64,000 nt of DNA from Rhizomucor pusillus (GCA_900175165.2 FWWN02000640.1:62001-126000); one strand, 5' to 3'. Shown: positions 24,413-36,464, numbered from the stretch's first letter. Made by a program: numbers and translations. Notes: a model not told the origin generated them from the sequence alone.

Positions 24413-25203
24413 CTAGACGTGAGCCAGTTCTATACTTCGAACAAAAATGCCGCGATGTGAATCAGTTTTGAAGTAACGATGGCCATCCACGGAACCGTCA
24501 TTTTTACCGACTTTAGACAAATAAAGTATTAAAGTCAGTATATGAACTATTGCGTTTTGGTCTAACAGCAAGAGGCCCTAACTCTGGACCACTTTAGCGT
24601 GTGTTACATACCTCGACTCTCCAGCTCCACCCCGACCCATTCGTCGCCAGGAGCAAAATGGACGGGGCCGATGTAGCGGACCTTACCAAGCATTGGTAAC
24701 GGACGATGAAGGATGCAAACCTGGTCACCGATGGCAAACGGACGTCTCTTTCCTGTATCCTTATGAGCAGCGCTGCTACTGCTGCTGCTAGCATCATCGG
24801 AGCCCATCAAACGACTCCAACGTGATCTGCGCGACTTGGCCTTTTTTGGAGACTCGTCCAGCAAACTTTCGTCGGGCAAGGACCAGCGCTGACGAGGTCT
24901 GTTTGAGTACGCGGGCGGCACTGGCGATCTAGAGCGCGTCGGTGTTACTGGCAATTCAAACTTGAGGCGAGAAGGTCGCGGCGGTGCTGTTTCCATCCTG
25001 GCTCGTTCTTCCTGAGCATCAGAGCGCTCTTGAGTCTCAAGAGATAAAAGCTTTTCAAGGTCGCTGGGACTGAAAGCATGCAGTCTGTCGGCCGCAACAC
25101 TTTCTTCCTTTGGCGTGCAGGGTGACGAGGTGCTTTTAGTCAGCCCATGTTTGACACGTGGTGGCGTGGACGCTGGAGACGCTGAATTATTATTATCCTC
25201 CTG

Positions 25204-25237
<34 letters not shown>

Positions 25238-25560
25238 GTTTGTTGTTGTCGTTGTCGTTGTTGTTGTTCTGGAGCAACTTGCTGCTGGCTCGCGTTGGTT
25301 ACAGATAGCAGCTCGGTGGTCGTGTTTCCATTACTGGGCTTGTTTTCAAATATGCCTGGTTCGACGGGCTGCTGGGGCTCTTTGGCAGAGGAATCGGGAG
25401 CAATTGCGTTGAGCTTCTGGTGGTGGGTGGTGCTGCCAGCTGAAGAGTCCGTGTCGAGCGAGGAGGCACCATCGGATATATTTCCAGTTGATTTTGTTTT
25501 TCGAAGAGCAAGAGGCGAGGAGGCACGGGGCTTTTTCTTGCAAAAGTGGAAAAGAGGCAT
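24413..25560 (-). CDS. CAP-Gly domain protein with polyglutamine tract
   Basis: Probable microtubule-associated protein. Two exons (24612-25560 and 24413-24510) encode 348 aa. The CAP-Gly domain is at the extreme C-terminus and is split by the intron: exon 1 gives GDQVCILHRPLPMLGKVRYI and FAPGDEWVGVELES; exon 2 gives VGKNDGSVDGHRYFK and ends SIELAHV. The GKNDG signature that binds EEY/F tails is present. The rest is disordered: Lys-rich start, Ser-rich stretches and a Gln run encoded by a CAG repeat (25207-25236 as CTG on plus). The ATG at 25560 is the first in frame. Unlike CLIP-170, the domain is C-terminal and there is no evident coiled coil. Confidence 0.87.
25207..25236. repeat. CTG/CAG trinucleotide microsatellite inside CDS
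   Basis: Ten uninterrupted CTG units on the plus strand, coding for consecutive glutamines of the minus-strand CAP-Gly protein. Flanking TTG/CTG codons extend the Gln tract. Confidence 0.9.
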
Positions 25561-27601
25561 GGTTGTTGCTGAATGGATACTACCTGGTCCTTTTTTTTTT
25601 ACTTTTCTAGGCGGTGACTTTTTTTCATGTGTAACGTCGATTTGAAACAGACATTTCAAAAGAATGCTCTTTTTTTGGGTTGCAATTTTTTTTCATGCAG
25701 CCCGCGCAAGGAAAAAAGGAAAAAACAGAACGGGAAACCCGGGACAAGACAATGAATATAATTTTTTGGAGCAGCCGGCGATATCCACGCTAAGCGGCCG
25801 CTCGTTTCCATACGCCAAGCTGCCAGAGCAAGCATTAGCGGCGGCAGGGTAAACGGACACCATGCACGCATGTGAGAAACTCATACATTTACGATCGTGG
25901 AGTCTGTGCCAAGCAAATGCCTGAAATAGTATCACGTTACTCGAATTTCGAGAAACCCTTTGACAAGCGTATGCGCGCCGCAGTAATTGGAGTTGTTTAA
26001 CCTTGAGAATTTCAAGTGCACTGCGCAGAGGTCCACGCTACGCCATCTTCATTCTGCCTTCACGAGCTTTGACAACAGAAGTCATTGGTATGAAGTCTCA
26101 AATAAGATGCTGTCAAAAAAAACGTGCGTGCTTGGAAACTCCTACAAGGTTTACAATTAAAGTTATCTTCAGAGCATTATTCGCCCTGTATTGCGTGCGC
26201 GTGATGTCAATGTAATTCTATGCAATTCTTGGCAATCAATGCATTTATGGTTGAATGAAAACGATATATGTTTCTAAAGGGCTTAGCTAAATGTGGCAAC
26301 AAATCTTTCCATCTTGTTTCTTTTTCGGATAATTGGATGTCTAGCATCGCATCCGTTAATTTACCGATTTGAAGAGTAACGGTGATATAAAGCAAATGAA
26401 ATGTATTTCCTGTCACTTCTTTCGCAAAGCTGCGAGCGATATAGACATCTGGCAACTGGCGGAGCGAAGGGGGTAGAAGCCAAGAAGAATCTTAATATAG
26501 AAGAGTGAAAGAGGAGGTTCAGCTTGTATAGGATGTTTTGCCTTGTTTCGGTAAGTTACATCAATAGCGGCGGCAACATTCAGCATGTGTGCCACTGGGC
26601 ACCGCAGCAACGAGCCACAACAGAAGAGGCGTTCCTTGTGCATCCAGTAATCCACAATATAATCTAGCAACGACCTTAGCTCTCCTCCATGCCGGCTGGA
26701 GCCTCACACAAGGTGCTGCCCTTTTGCAGGATACGACAAGCGTATGTACAGCAGTAGGCTGTTAATGAGTCCATTTTAAAAGAAGACTGAAGGGACTGCT
26801 TGCTGCTGCTGCTGCTGCGCGGAGGAGCAAAATCTCACCCGTTTTCGCGACGAACAAGAGGGCCCCAGGTACCCCGTTTGGGCGGCGATGCAAAAATCCC
26901 TTGTGGCGACGACGGAACATAAAGTTTGCCAACAACTCAACTTGTTGTTATATGATGGAACACCGTACACTTTTACTGCACATACATACCATAGTATGTT
27001 ATACAAATCGGCACACAATATATACGTCAGGTTTCGGAGATGATTTTTGTCCCACTTTGTGCCACATTCGTCTTCAAAGTGACGACATGTGGGTTGTGTG
27101 CCTCGCCGTCCCGTACGAGACAAGAGCCGCCGCCGCCGCCCCTTCCGGAGTCATTCCGAAACATGCTTCGAGTTAGTAACGCATCGATCTCTAAGCGATT
27201 ATAGGCAGATCGTCGCTTGAGCCAGGATATCCAAGCACGCCGCGAAAATAGGAAACTAAACGAGGAGCAAAACACGTGTCTAATGCACAATTTCACCTAC
27301 ACTGTGGCTTTTTGATTATATTACATGTACTCTGTAGTTATATAGGCCAAGATGCAAACGGAAGCAAGGTGCATATTGATGAATACTTTGCTTTTTTTCT
27401 TCGGAAAACCTTGGGACATACGGTTTCCCCTCTCCCTTGCTTCTTTGTGCATACATCATTGTTTTTTAAAGCAAAAAAGGGCCGCTTTCTCCCCTTTGTA
27501 AAGTCTTTGTTATACAAACAATAGTCCTTGTGTTCGCGTTTTCTCTCAGCTTGACCACTTTCTCGACAAGTCTTTCACCCACTCTACATTCTTGTCATGC
27601 A
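25561..27601. other. 2-kb region without a convincing gene
   Basis: Divergent region between the CAP-Gly gene and the Asn-rich gene. Short open frames on both strands (for example around 26207-26670 on minus) show no known motif and no consistent exon structure. There is a small CTG/GCTGCTG run near 26800. It probably contains two promoters; T/C-rich sequence lies just upstream of 27602. Confidence 0.4.
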
Positions 27602-28786
27602 ATGTTGGCAATCACCACTGCTGCTCCGAGCGACTCGGCGTCCAAACAACACGAGTGGCTTCCTATGCCTCGAGGGCTAGAGGAAGACGACTCCTTTTCT
27701 CAAGATCTTATCCGACAATTCGACAAGCGGCGATCGCGCTTACACGCGGAAATGTCGAACCAGCTATCCGTATGTATATTGATCCTTGCTCGCTGGTACA
27801 AGATAGAAGGTTGCTAACTGCACAGTGTTACCGGTTCTCAGCAAAGATGGAGCATTCACTACCAACCAGATACCCGTCACTCAAGCTTGACAGCAAGCAT
27901 CGTCTCTGCCACTTCAGCCGTGGAGAATAATAATAATAATAATAATAATAATAGTAATAATAATAATAGTAATAATAATAATGACAACCAGCAGCAGCAG
28001 GCTTCTTTAGAGAACGAAAACCCAGCCGACCGGATGCCACAGCAACAGCCAGGCACGCCCGCAGCGGAACCCGAGGCAAAGCGGAGGAGAAGGTCCGCTA
28101 ATGCCTTGCTTCGACGATCATCCGCTTATCTGCGCGCGAAATTCGAAGCATTCAGGGCAGCCTCCTCGCGGCAAGACGAGCAGCCGCCGCCGCCGCTGCC
28201 ATCATCATCTCGGCAGATTGAATCCAAACGATCCACCGTAAATAATCGGCCTCGTTCCATGATATCAGCTTCGCTGCCTGTCCGGAAACGCAAGCGGCAC
28301 CATTACCCCAGGGCGGATAGTACATTTTCTGCATCTGCGACATCGTTGCCACTTCCGTCCACAATTGCTATTAATACGACTATTACTATACCACACTATC
28401 AATCTCAAATGGCTCGCTATCACGAGCAGCAGCAGCAGCAGCAATACGTGCAGTATGCAACCATACAACCGCCCGTCATCACACATTTTCCGCCGAAACC
28501 GCTCAAGTACTCTCCCGTCGACCCACCTTCAGACAGCATAGGCACAAGCAACGACGGGACGGAAGAGACACAAACACGACATAGAATGCTTCATCGATTC
28601 TCTGTACCTGTATTTAATCGACGTAGTGACACTAGATCTCATGCATCACCTTCATCTGAAATAGATACCCGCCCCCGCGCCCTACCCTCCTTCAGGAGAA
28701 GATGGTCTCATCTGTTTGGTTGCGGAAGGACGAAAAAGGCAAAAGGCAACGCTCCTGCTTCCTCCTCCAGCGTTGCTGTTGCATAA
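27602..28786 (+). CDS. Hypothetical Asn-rich, Arg/Lys-rich protein
   Basis: Not recognised. Two exons (27602-27769 and 27842-28786; 72-nt intron with a GCTAAC branch site and CAG acceptor, phase 0) encode 370 aa. Exon 1 gives an acidic/charged N-terminus (MPRGLEEDDSFSQDLIRQFD). Exon 2 contains an Asn run encoded by an AAT microsatellite, a Gln stretch, a strongly basic cluster (EAKRRRRSANALLRRSSAYL), a Pro/Gln-rich middle and a basic Ser-rich C-terminus (RRRWSHLFGCGRTKKAK). The basic clusters could be nuclear localisation signals. No enzymatic domain is visible. Codon usage is consistent with neighbouring genes, so I consider it a real lineage-specific protein. Confidence 0.7.
27926..27981. 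repeat. AAT trinucleotide microsatellite inside CDS
   Basis: Near-perfect AAT repeat with two AGT interruptions, encoding poly-Asn (with Ser) in the plus-strand hypothetical protein. Confidence 0.9.
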
Positions 28787-29540
28787 TTAATATATATACG
28801 CATAATGCATCCCATATTCACCACACCACGCACACCCCGCATTCAACATCGATCGCTACAAGAGTCTGCAACACGAACAACAGCTTATTTATTTTCGAAA
28901 GACAGTATTTCTCTTATACTCAATCTGCCTATATGCATGCATTGTTACCCTTTAATATGCTGTTCTAAGCTTTTGACCTCTCCCATACCTTATACATGCC
29001 CCTTTTTTCATCATAGAACTGTAACGAATAATTGTCGCTGTAGTTCTCGAACTATGTAGCCTACTAATGCTCAAAGTAAACACGAAAGCTTACTATAAAT
29101 TGTTCTTGGAAAACATGGTTGCTAAGGGTCTGCGTGAATGTCCGTTCAATCTTTGGTTTTGGTAATTCACAAGCGATCTGCATGAATATAGCAGCTGTAA
29201 TGTGGCATGTGAGCAGCAAGGCAAATTGCTCTAGAAGGATCTGTTCTTTTGATCGTCGTCACGCATAAGAAATATCACGATTGATTCTGCATACCTCGAT
29301 TGTTGCTGATGATCGTACGCACACAACTGTAAATACTTTCAACTATATTGTTGTAAAAATTGGAGAGCGCGCGCGTGGTACTGGTCAAGCCAATAAGAAC
29401 ACATTTCACGCGCATGTCGCGCGTTGCGCCCGTAATGTTCAGCGCTATTGGACAACGTGGTTGATCGAAAAGGGTTAACTGTACATACTTCTACAATATG
29501 CACTCGTTTCACATTTTTCATTTTATATTTATCGTCCCTT
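28787..29540. other. Intergenic region upstream of CYSTM gene
   Basis: No gene seen. It starts with the 3' flank of the Asn-rich gene (TATATATA near 28790). A CGCGCGCG run is at about 29365-29376, and GGCGCAACGCG-type sequence lies further upstream of the small gene at 29541. Confidence 0.45.
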
Positions 29541-29819
29541 ATGGATCTAAACAACCAAGGCCGTAGCAAAAGCAGTATACTTGTTCAAGAAGGTGCGAAA
29601 CCGTACATCGAACCCACGCCGCCACCAAAGATAGTTCACGTACATCAAAAGGCACATCGAGACAAGCGCAATGCATGTTGCTGGGGTTGGTATGTACGCC
29701 ACCTGTGCTTGTCAAGTAGAGGAAATAGGCTCAAGGATTTTAACAATGAATTTACACACAGCCTTGCAGTTGCTTGCCTGTGCTGTACTGCGAAAGAATG
29801 CTGTTCCTCCTTCCGGTGA
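29541..29819 (+). CDS. CYSTM-family cysteine-rich membrane miniprotein
   Basis: A 68-aa protein in two exons (29541-29689 and 29762-29819; 72-nt intron, GTATGT...CACAG). The polar, Pro-containing N-terminus (about 50 residues) is followed by a short C-terminal Cys-rich hydrophobic module, NACCWGCLAVACLCC then TAKECCSS. This is the CYSTM pattern: a tail-anchored module found across eukaryotes and linked to stress tolerance and metal or redox handling at the membrane. The key Cys at the junction (GC-L) is created by splicing, which supports the intron. The specific function here is unknown. Confidence 0.8.
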   Translation: MDLNNQGRSKSSILVQEGAKPYIEPTPPPKIVHVHQKAHRDKRNACCWGWYVRHLCLSSRGNRLKDFNNEFTHSLAVACLCCTAKECCSSFR

Positions 29820-30002
29820 TCAGCACTTTGTGTAATCCAGAAAAGCTCAAAACATAAATGCTACATATACTCTATGGATATGAAACCATCTCACTCGTTT
29901 ATCACTGAGATGATGATGATGGCCGAAAGTTTTTAAAACCGAAGATGCAGACAACATTCAATTATTACTCTTGCATCTTTTTCTGTCTGCGATCGAACAT
30001 TC

Positions 30003-31614
30003 ATGCGAGAAGAAAAGTGTGCAGGTCTTGAGGGTGCATGCAAACAAACACGGTGGCATCGGCTGCTCCTCGTAAGCGACCGTAGCAGCAATAGTATTAT
30101 CCTCGCTTGCACAATCCTTGCTGTGAGTACTTTTAGCATGACAAGCACTATATACTTTCCAGGTATGTAAAACGTGGACGTAAATAGATAAGGAACTTAA
30201 CAATAGATGAGGGAAAAACTTTATTTACTATCATCCATCAGACCTATGTATTCATTACAATGCTCCTCCCTGTACATTTACGTAGCTCTACCGTACATTA
30301 AGGAAGATTTCAAACCAAGTGTAATGCCTTTGACGCTGAGTACAGCTCTATTCATCTTGGTTTCTGGCATTGCACCTATCTTTTGGGGAGCCGTATCTGA
30401 TCACTATCGAATACGTCGAAGCGTCATCGTCGCATCACTGGTGATATATTCATTATCCTCCGTCACATGTGTTCTCGCAAACGATATCTGGATTATTGTT
30501 CTCATGCGCTGCTGCCAGGCAGTTGGATCATCGTGCAGTCTATCCGTTGGAGCTGTAGTGATTGCAGATACTTTCTCGCTTGACAAGCGCGGATCTGCGT
30601 TTTCAAAGTATAGTTTTGGGATCTTTGCAGGACCTCTGATAGGTGTGACGATCCATGATATTGATTTAATTAACAGTAGATGTATGTACTCATCCTTATC
30701 CACATTGCAGGACCCGTTATCGGCGGTGCGCTTGTATCAGCGTTCAACTCGTGGCGAAGCAGTTTCTGGTTCTGTTTCGGTTACGGAACAGCCGTGCTTT
30801 TATTCATCGTTTGTTTCCTGCCAGAAACATGCAAAGATGTTGATGAAACAAGACAGCGCCAGCAGCAAATCGATCCGCTATCGCCAATCTATCTTTTGCG
30901 CCATCCATTTATCATCCTCGCGTCGCTCATTTCCAGCATCGCTTTTGGTGGGATGTATGCGGTCCAATCTATACTGCCTATTTTGTATCAAGAGGTTTAC
31001 GGTCTTACAGCTTGGCAAACGGGTACGTATACAAAAAGAATGATATGCGGCCAAATCTTACATCTTATACTGTCATTCACTACTACTACATAGGACTGAC
31101 ATTTATTGGCGCCGGTGTTGGGAACGGTCTAGGAACGCTGGTCAACTCGGTCGCATCCGATCGGCTCTTTCTGCGCTCAGCAAAGAAACGCGATAATGGT
31201 CGATCCATACCCGAAGACCGTCTGACGGCCAACATGTGGCCTTGCGGCCTCTTTTTCATCCCCTTCGGACTGCTACTTTTTGGCTGGTCTATCCAGCGAG
31301 GCATATCTGTGTGGGCACCCATCGTCGGCTTCAGCGTGCAATGCTTTGGCATGTATCAGCTTAGCACGATACCGAGCGCGTATGTCGTGGACGCTGTGCC
31401 CGACAGAGGTGCCTCAGCGGCCGCGGCAGTTACGTTTTGCCGGTGTACAACAGCGGCTATTCTGACCGTCGTCGCAAACCCGCTCTGCGATGCTATCGAC
31501 CCGGGCTGGACGTGCACTGTTCTGGTAGCTCTCACTGTCCTATCCATGCTCGCAGCTTTGGAGCTCGTCTTGTTTGGTGATCGATTGCGTAAATGGTCAG
31601 GATATGAGTCTTAA
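30003..31614 (+). CDS. MFS transporter, drug:H+ antiporter-1 (DHA1) type
   Basis: Twelve-TM-type major facilitator. Four exons (30003-30162, 30286-30642, 30711-31022, 31094-31614) give 449 aa in continuous phase. TM1 reads through exon 1 and across the splice as SMTSTIYFPALPYIKEDF, typical of DHA1 carriers. The motif-A loop is FWGAVSDHYRIRR, and the TM5 antiporter motif is GPLIGPVIGGALVS, rebuilt by splicing exon 2 to exon 3. A central cytosolic loop (DVDETRQRQQQIDP) separates the halves. The C-terminal half contains GLTFIGAGVGNGLGTLV and the conserved GLSF-like TM11-12 region. The substrate could be a drug, polyamine or metabolite and cannot be fixed by sequence. The first intron (123 nt) is longer than average. 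Confidence 0.9.
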
Positions 31615-31996
31615 CTCGTAGAACACGTAAATCCAACTTGCGGCTATCTTGATCACGTTATAAGTTTAAAGTGTATCCATCATCAACGAAAACTGGATAG
31701 CTATATAAATACTTGGAGGTACAGATTATAGCGAGCAAAACAATGTATCTGAAACCATTCTCTCGCAAATATGAAGCCTTCAGTGTTATGCCAAACAATC
31801 CCCAAAGCTCACGCATAATTGGGCTGCCGAAAGAGGAGGATAATGAAATGCATGTGCTCCACTCGCTCCCCAATTTCTTGCCCCGCCTTTTGGAGCGTAC
31901 ACCTTGAACAAGGAATAATGAACAAGTAACTACTTACGTTTGTCACCTGGCTGCGCCCCGCATTGCTCACTCGCTTTGCATTCCAGAGCGGAACTC
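31615..31996. other. Intergenic region
   Basis: Short spacer between the MFS transporter and the b5-like gene, both on the plus strand. No coding or RNA signal recognised. Confidence 0.5.
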
Positions 31997-32662
31997 ATGA
32001 CAAGCCTGAATACTCTTTTCACGCAATTTAAAGGTAAACTTGTTCTCCTTGTGCCGCATGACTATGCATCTTTGTATAAACTCAACTCCTCCTCCTTTTC
32101 CGTTCCCAGAAAACCCGGTCAACTGGGCGCTGGCAGCTGTAAGTATTTAGCAATTATGAGTGGAGCGATAAGCAGCTAAAAAAGGTAGCATAGGTGCTTG
32201 CGTACGTTGTACGGTCGTATGCTACTTCATCGAAACCAGCGCTGATACCCGCCAAACATCCCGACGTTTACGTATTCAAAAACTACACGCCCAAGGAGCT
32301 CCAAGCTTACGATGGAACACAAGGCGATGGCCGCGTGCTCATGGCGGTCAATGGAAGCGTCTATGACGTGACACGCGGGCGTAACTTTTACGGTCCAGGT
32401 AACAACATGGCAAGTGACATTTGATTGCAGATCCTCTCTAAGCAAAATGCGCATAGGCGGCCCGTACGCTAACTTTGCAGGCCACGATGCATCGCGCGGC
32501 TTGGCAAAGAACTCGTTTGATTTGGAAATGATCACTGACCCATCGCTGCCTATTGATAAGCTCGAAGACCTCACTGCAGACGAATGGGAATCCTTGAGAG
32601 AGTGGGAGCAACATTTTGCATCCAAGTACTTGCTAGTAGGCAAACTAGTTGAAAATGAATGA
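31997..32662 (+). CDS. DAP1: Cytochrome b5-like heme-binding protein, MAPR/Dap1 family
   Basis: Membrane-associated progesterone receptor (MAPR) family; yeast Dap1 binds heme and supports sterol synthesis through Erg11/P450 enzymes. Four exons (31997-32033, 32110-32138, 32194-32398, 32457-32662) encode 158 aa; all phases fit. The N-terminus contains a short membrane segment (NPVNWALAAVLAYVVRSY). The b5-like domain runs FKNYTPKELQAYDGTQ ... VLMAVNGSVYDVTRGRNFYG, then PGGPYANFAGHDASRGLA, the last part restored by splicing exon 3 to exon 4. The Tyr residues of these blocks, used for heme ligation in MAPR proteins, are present. The second exon is only 29 nt. Confidence 0.92.
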
Positions 32663-32765
32663 ATAAAAGTCTTGGTATCTATTGAATGGGTAGTATTTAG
32701 AAAACGAGAGGAAGAAAAGACCAAAATAGAGTCGTAATATGTAATCTCGAGAGAGACAGAAACTG

Positions 32766-34151
32766 CTAGATGAGCCCTTCTTCCACTTGGAGTTTAAACC
32801 AGTCGACAGTTTCCTGCAATCCCTGGCGAACCGAGAACTTTGGCTTCCACCCCAAGTATTTCTGAGCTCGGGTAATATCAGGTTTGCGTTTCTTTGGATC
32901 GTCCATTGCAGCAGGTAATATCTTGATATCAACGGTGTTCGGTGCGGACGGTGCATTGAGTACCTGCTCACGTATAATATCAGCAAAATCTTTGATCGTA
33001 TACTCCTCCGGGTTGCCCAGGTTGACCGGCTCGGAGTGGTTTTTGTTCATGAGCAGTATCAGCCCATCCACGAGATCGTGAATGTACTGGAACGACCGGG
33101 TCTGCTGACCATCACCGTACAGCGTCAAAGGTTCTCCTTTCAAGGCTTGCATGATAAAGTTACTCACAACACGACCGTCAGCTGGAGACATCCGGGGACC
33201 TGCGATGAATACAATCATTTTGTTGGTAAATAACTCGTTCTCTCTCCCCATTCAACCGCAAACATTATTCTTACCAAATGTACTGTAATATATACGAGAA
33301 GAACATGTCAGCATGGTTCAAGTGTAAAAATAGATATCGGGCAAGGATACTTGCTTGAATATCCGTGCAACACGCACGTCCACATCATTCTGTCTCATGT
33401 ACGCGTAAGTCAGCGTTTCAGCTATACGTTTTCCTTCATCGTAGCATGCTCTAGGTCCAATTGGATTGACGTGGCCCCAGTACGTTTCTTTCTGTGGGTG
33501 TTCTTCGGGATCACCGTAGATTTCTGATTATGCAGAAGTTGAGATTTTTTTTTGCATAAACAGGGTAATATATCTGATACCTGACGTTGAAGTCAACAAA
33601 AACCGTGCCTTTGTACGTTTCGCCAAGCCAAGCATATTGATTGTTCCCATAACACTCGTCTTTACAGTTTTCGTCGGATTGTATTGATAGTGAGGCGGCG
33701 ACGCAGGGCAGGCGAGGTGATATATCTGAGACACCTCGATCATGAATGGATCAACCACATCGTGCCGCACAAGCTCAAAGTGAGGATGCCCAATCCAATG
33801 CTGGACGTTCCGCTTGGTGCCAGTGAAAAAATTATCGAGCACAATGACTTCATGGCCCATGAGCATGAGTCGATCGACAAGGTGCGATCCGACAAATCCC
33901 GCGCCGCCCGTAACAAGAATTCTTTTGCGCTCGGACGGACGTAGCCGCCGCACAGGTGGATACGAGTGCGTCGTCTTAAACACAACTGTACCGTCCTCGT
34001 GGTTCACCTCTCTGTCGCTCGGTGTCTGTGGCAAGTACAATTCGCGGAGGGTTGCAAGATCCACCTGAGATCCCACTGTGCTGTTGCCAACAACGGTTAC
34101 AAGTTCGGTTTCCTCCTCTTTCTCAACGTGGTCGCTGCTGCTGCTCGTCAT
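32766..34151 (-). CDS. UXS1: UDP-glucuronate decarboxylase / UDP-xylose synthase
   Basis: Extended short-chain dehydrogenase that converts UDP-glucuronate to UDP-xylose with bound NAD+. Four exons (33581-34151, 33355-33523, 33275-33282, 32766-33199) give 393 aa. The nucleotide-binding motif [12 protein letters not shown], the YxxxK catalytic pair (CYDEGKR in exon 2), and RIFNTFGPRM (rebuilt across an 8-nt exon) are all intact, followed by [20 protein letters not shown]. The donor of intron 2 is GC (GCAAGT). An in-frame ATG at 34247 would add 32 residues of moderately hydrophobic sequence; I chose 34151 because no clear TM anchor results from the longer form. In fungi UDP-xylose supplies extracellular or glycolipid xylose; the acceptor here is unknown. 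Confidence 0.93.
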
Positions 34152-34355
34152 TGCGATGTCCTTGTGTACAGTCAAAAAAGTTGGGCTAGAACAAGAGCAT
34201 GATATGGAGATGACCAGAATGGAGTTAATATTTTCTTCTTTCTGCATCAACTCAGATCACCGACTTTGATAAGAATAATGCATTTTTTTCTCTTCCAGAC
34301 AATTGCAAGGAAAACGATTTACGATAAAAAAGGATACGTTATTGGGGGAAATCGG

Positions 34356-34356
34356 N
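34356..34356. other. Ambiguous base in a G homopolymer
   Basis: A single N interrupts a run of G (34354-34366) in the UXS1-Rab spacer, indicating uncertain homopolymer length in the assembly. Confidence 0.95.
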
Positions 34357-34473
34357 GGGGGGGGGGAACTAATAAAGAGTCATCAAAACGGATGCTTGCT
34401 TGTTCAGGCGGAACAGAGAGACGCAATAGAGGAGATCCTTGCTTTTCTGTCGCACCCCTCTTTTTTGCTGTAT

Positions 34474-35492
<1,019 letters not shown>

Positions 35493-35885
35493 CGTTAGGG
35501 ATGTCGAAGAAGAGAAGGGGTTCGTTTTCAACACGCACACAGTAGTCTCGCTTCAGTTTCTCTCTCTCCAGTTGCACGATTTGAAATGCCGCATTGCATT
35601 GCGCCTGTATCGGCCGCACATCCCCACCCCCAATCCACCCCGAGAATATTGCCCCCGTTGCTGCGCTCTCTATCCAAGCTAATTATCATGTCTGTTCTCT
35701 AAAGTGATAATGCTTTGCTAGTTTATTTTTTCATCTATAGGTCCAAAAACCAGCTTCCGGCGCCTTACAAGTTCAATAGCTACTGTGATGCCTGCATGTG
35801 ACGGTATTCAGCTTGCGGAAACCGAAAATACCGGTGGATCTCTCTCTTGACTCGCCCGCTTTTTACTTTTATAACATTCCTGCTA
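35493..35885. other. Divergent promoter of Rab8-like gene and LSM7
   Basis: About 390 bp between two divergent genes. Contains pyrimidine-rich sequence near 35545-35570 and C-rich sequence at 35619-35640. No additional gene recognised. Confidence 0.5.
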
Positions 35886-36464
35886 ATGTCAGATCGGGTA
35901 AAGCGTAATTAAACAGGTGTTGGTATGCGCGTGTACTAATGAGTAGCGACTCCAGGGCACCCGTGGAGGATATCACCGAGGAAGTGACAGAGGCCGAGGT
36001 CGGGGCGGCGGCCGCGGTGGAGGACGCGGCGGCCACCAAGGCAGTGGCCACCAACAAGACAAACCCAAGAAGGAAGCAATCCTTGATCTCAGTAAATACA
36101 TGGAGAAGAAAATACGAGTGCGATTCAATGGAGGACGAGAAGGTAATTTAAACCTAGATCGTGTATTATATACTTGTCTAATCGTGTGTGTTCCAGTCAT
36201 GGGTATACTTAAGGGCTACGATGCTTTGCTGAACCTTGTCCTTGACGATACCATCGAATACTTAAGAGGTAGAGGAAAAAGATCAAGAGTATACGTTGAT
36301 TTGGTATTCATACAACTTGTTTGTCAAATACAGATTTGGAGACTGGACAAATAACGGACAAGACGCGAGTGCTTGGATTAGCAGTTATGCGCGGCACAGC
36401 AGTGATCCTTATTTCACCGTTTGATGGAAGCGAAGAGATTGAGAATCCATTCGTCACTCAATAA
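35886..36464 (+). CDS. LSM7: U6 snRNA-associated Sm-like protein LSm7
   Basis: Subunit of the heptameric LSm1-7 (mRNA decay) and LSm2-8 (U6 snRNA) rings. Four exons (35886-35897, 35947-36142, 36197-36268, 36334-36464) encode 136 aa. The first exon is only 12 nt (MSDR), followed by a 49-nt intron with a perfect TACTAAT branch site. A Gly/Arg-rich N-terminal extension follows. Sm motif 1 is ILDLSKYMEKKIRVRFNGGR with EVMGILKGYDALLNLVLDDT, and Sm motif 2 is TRVLGLAVMRGTAVILISP. The in-frame ATG at 35940 visible on the plus strand is in a different frame and is not used. Its 3' end lies 65 bp from the convergent ceramidase gene. Confidence 0.93.

Noticed and set aside
26207..26670. Two minus-strand ORFs of about 80 codons
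   Set aside because: No recognisable motif, no coherent exon chain, and weak start contexts.
35939..36151. ORF starting MSSDSRAPVED on the plus strand
   Set aside because: It overlaps LSM7 exon 2 in another frame; the LSM7 frame contains both Sm motifs and has matching splice sites.
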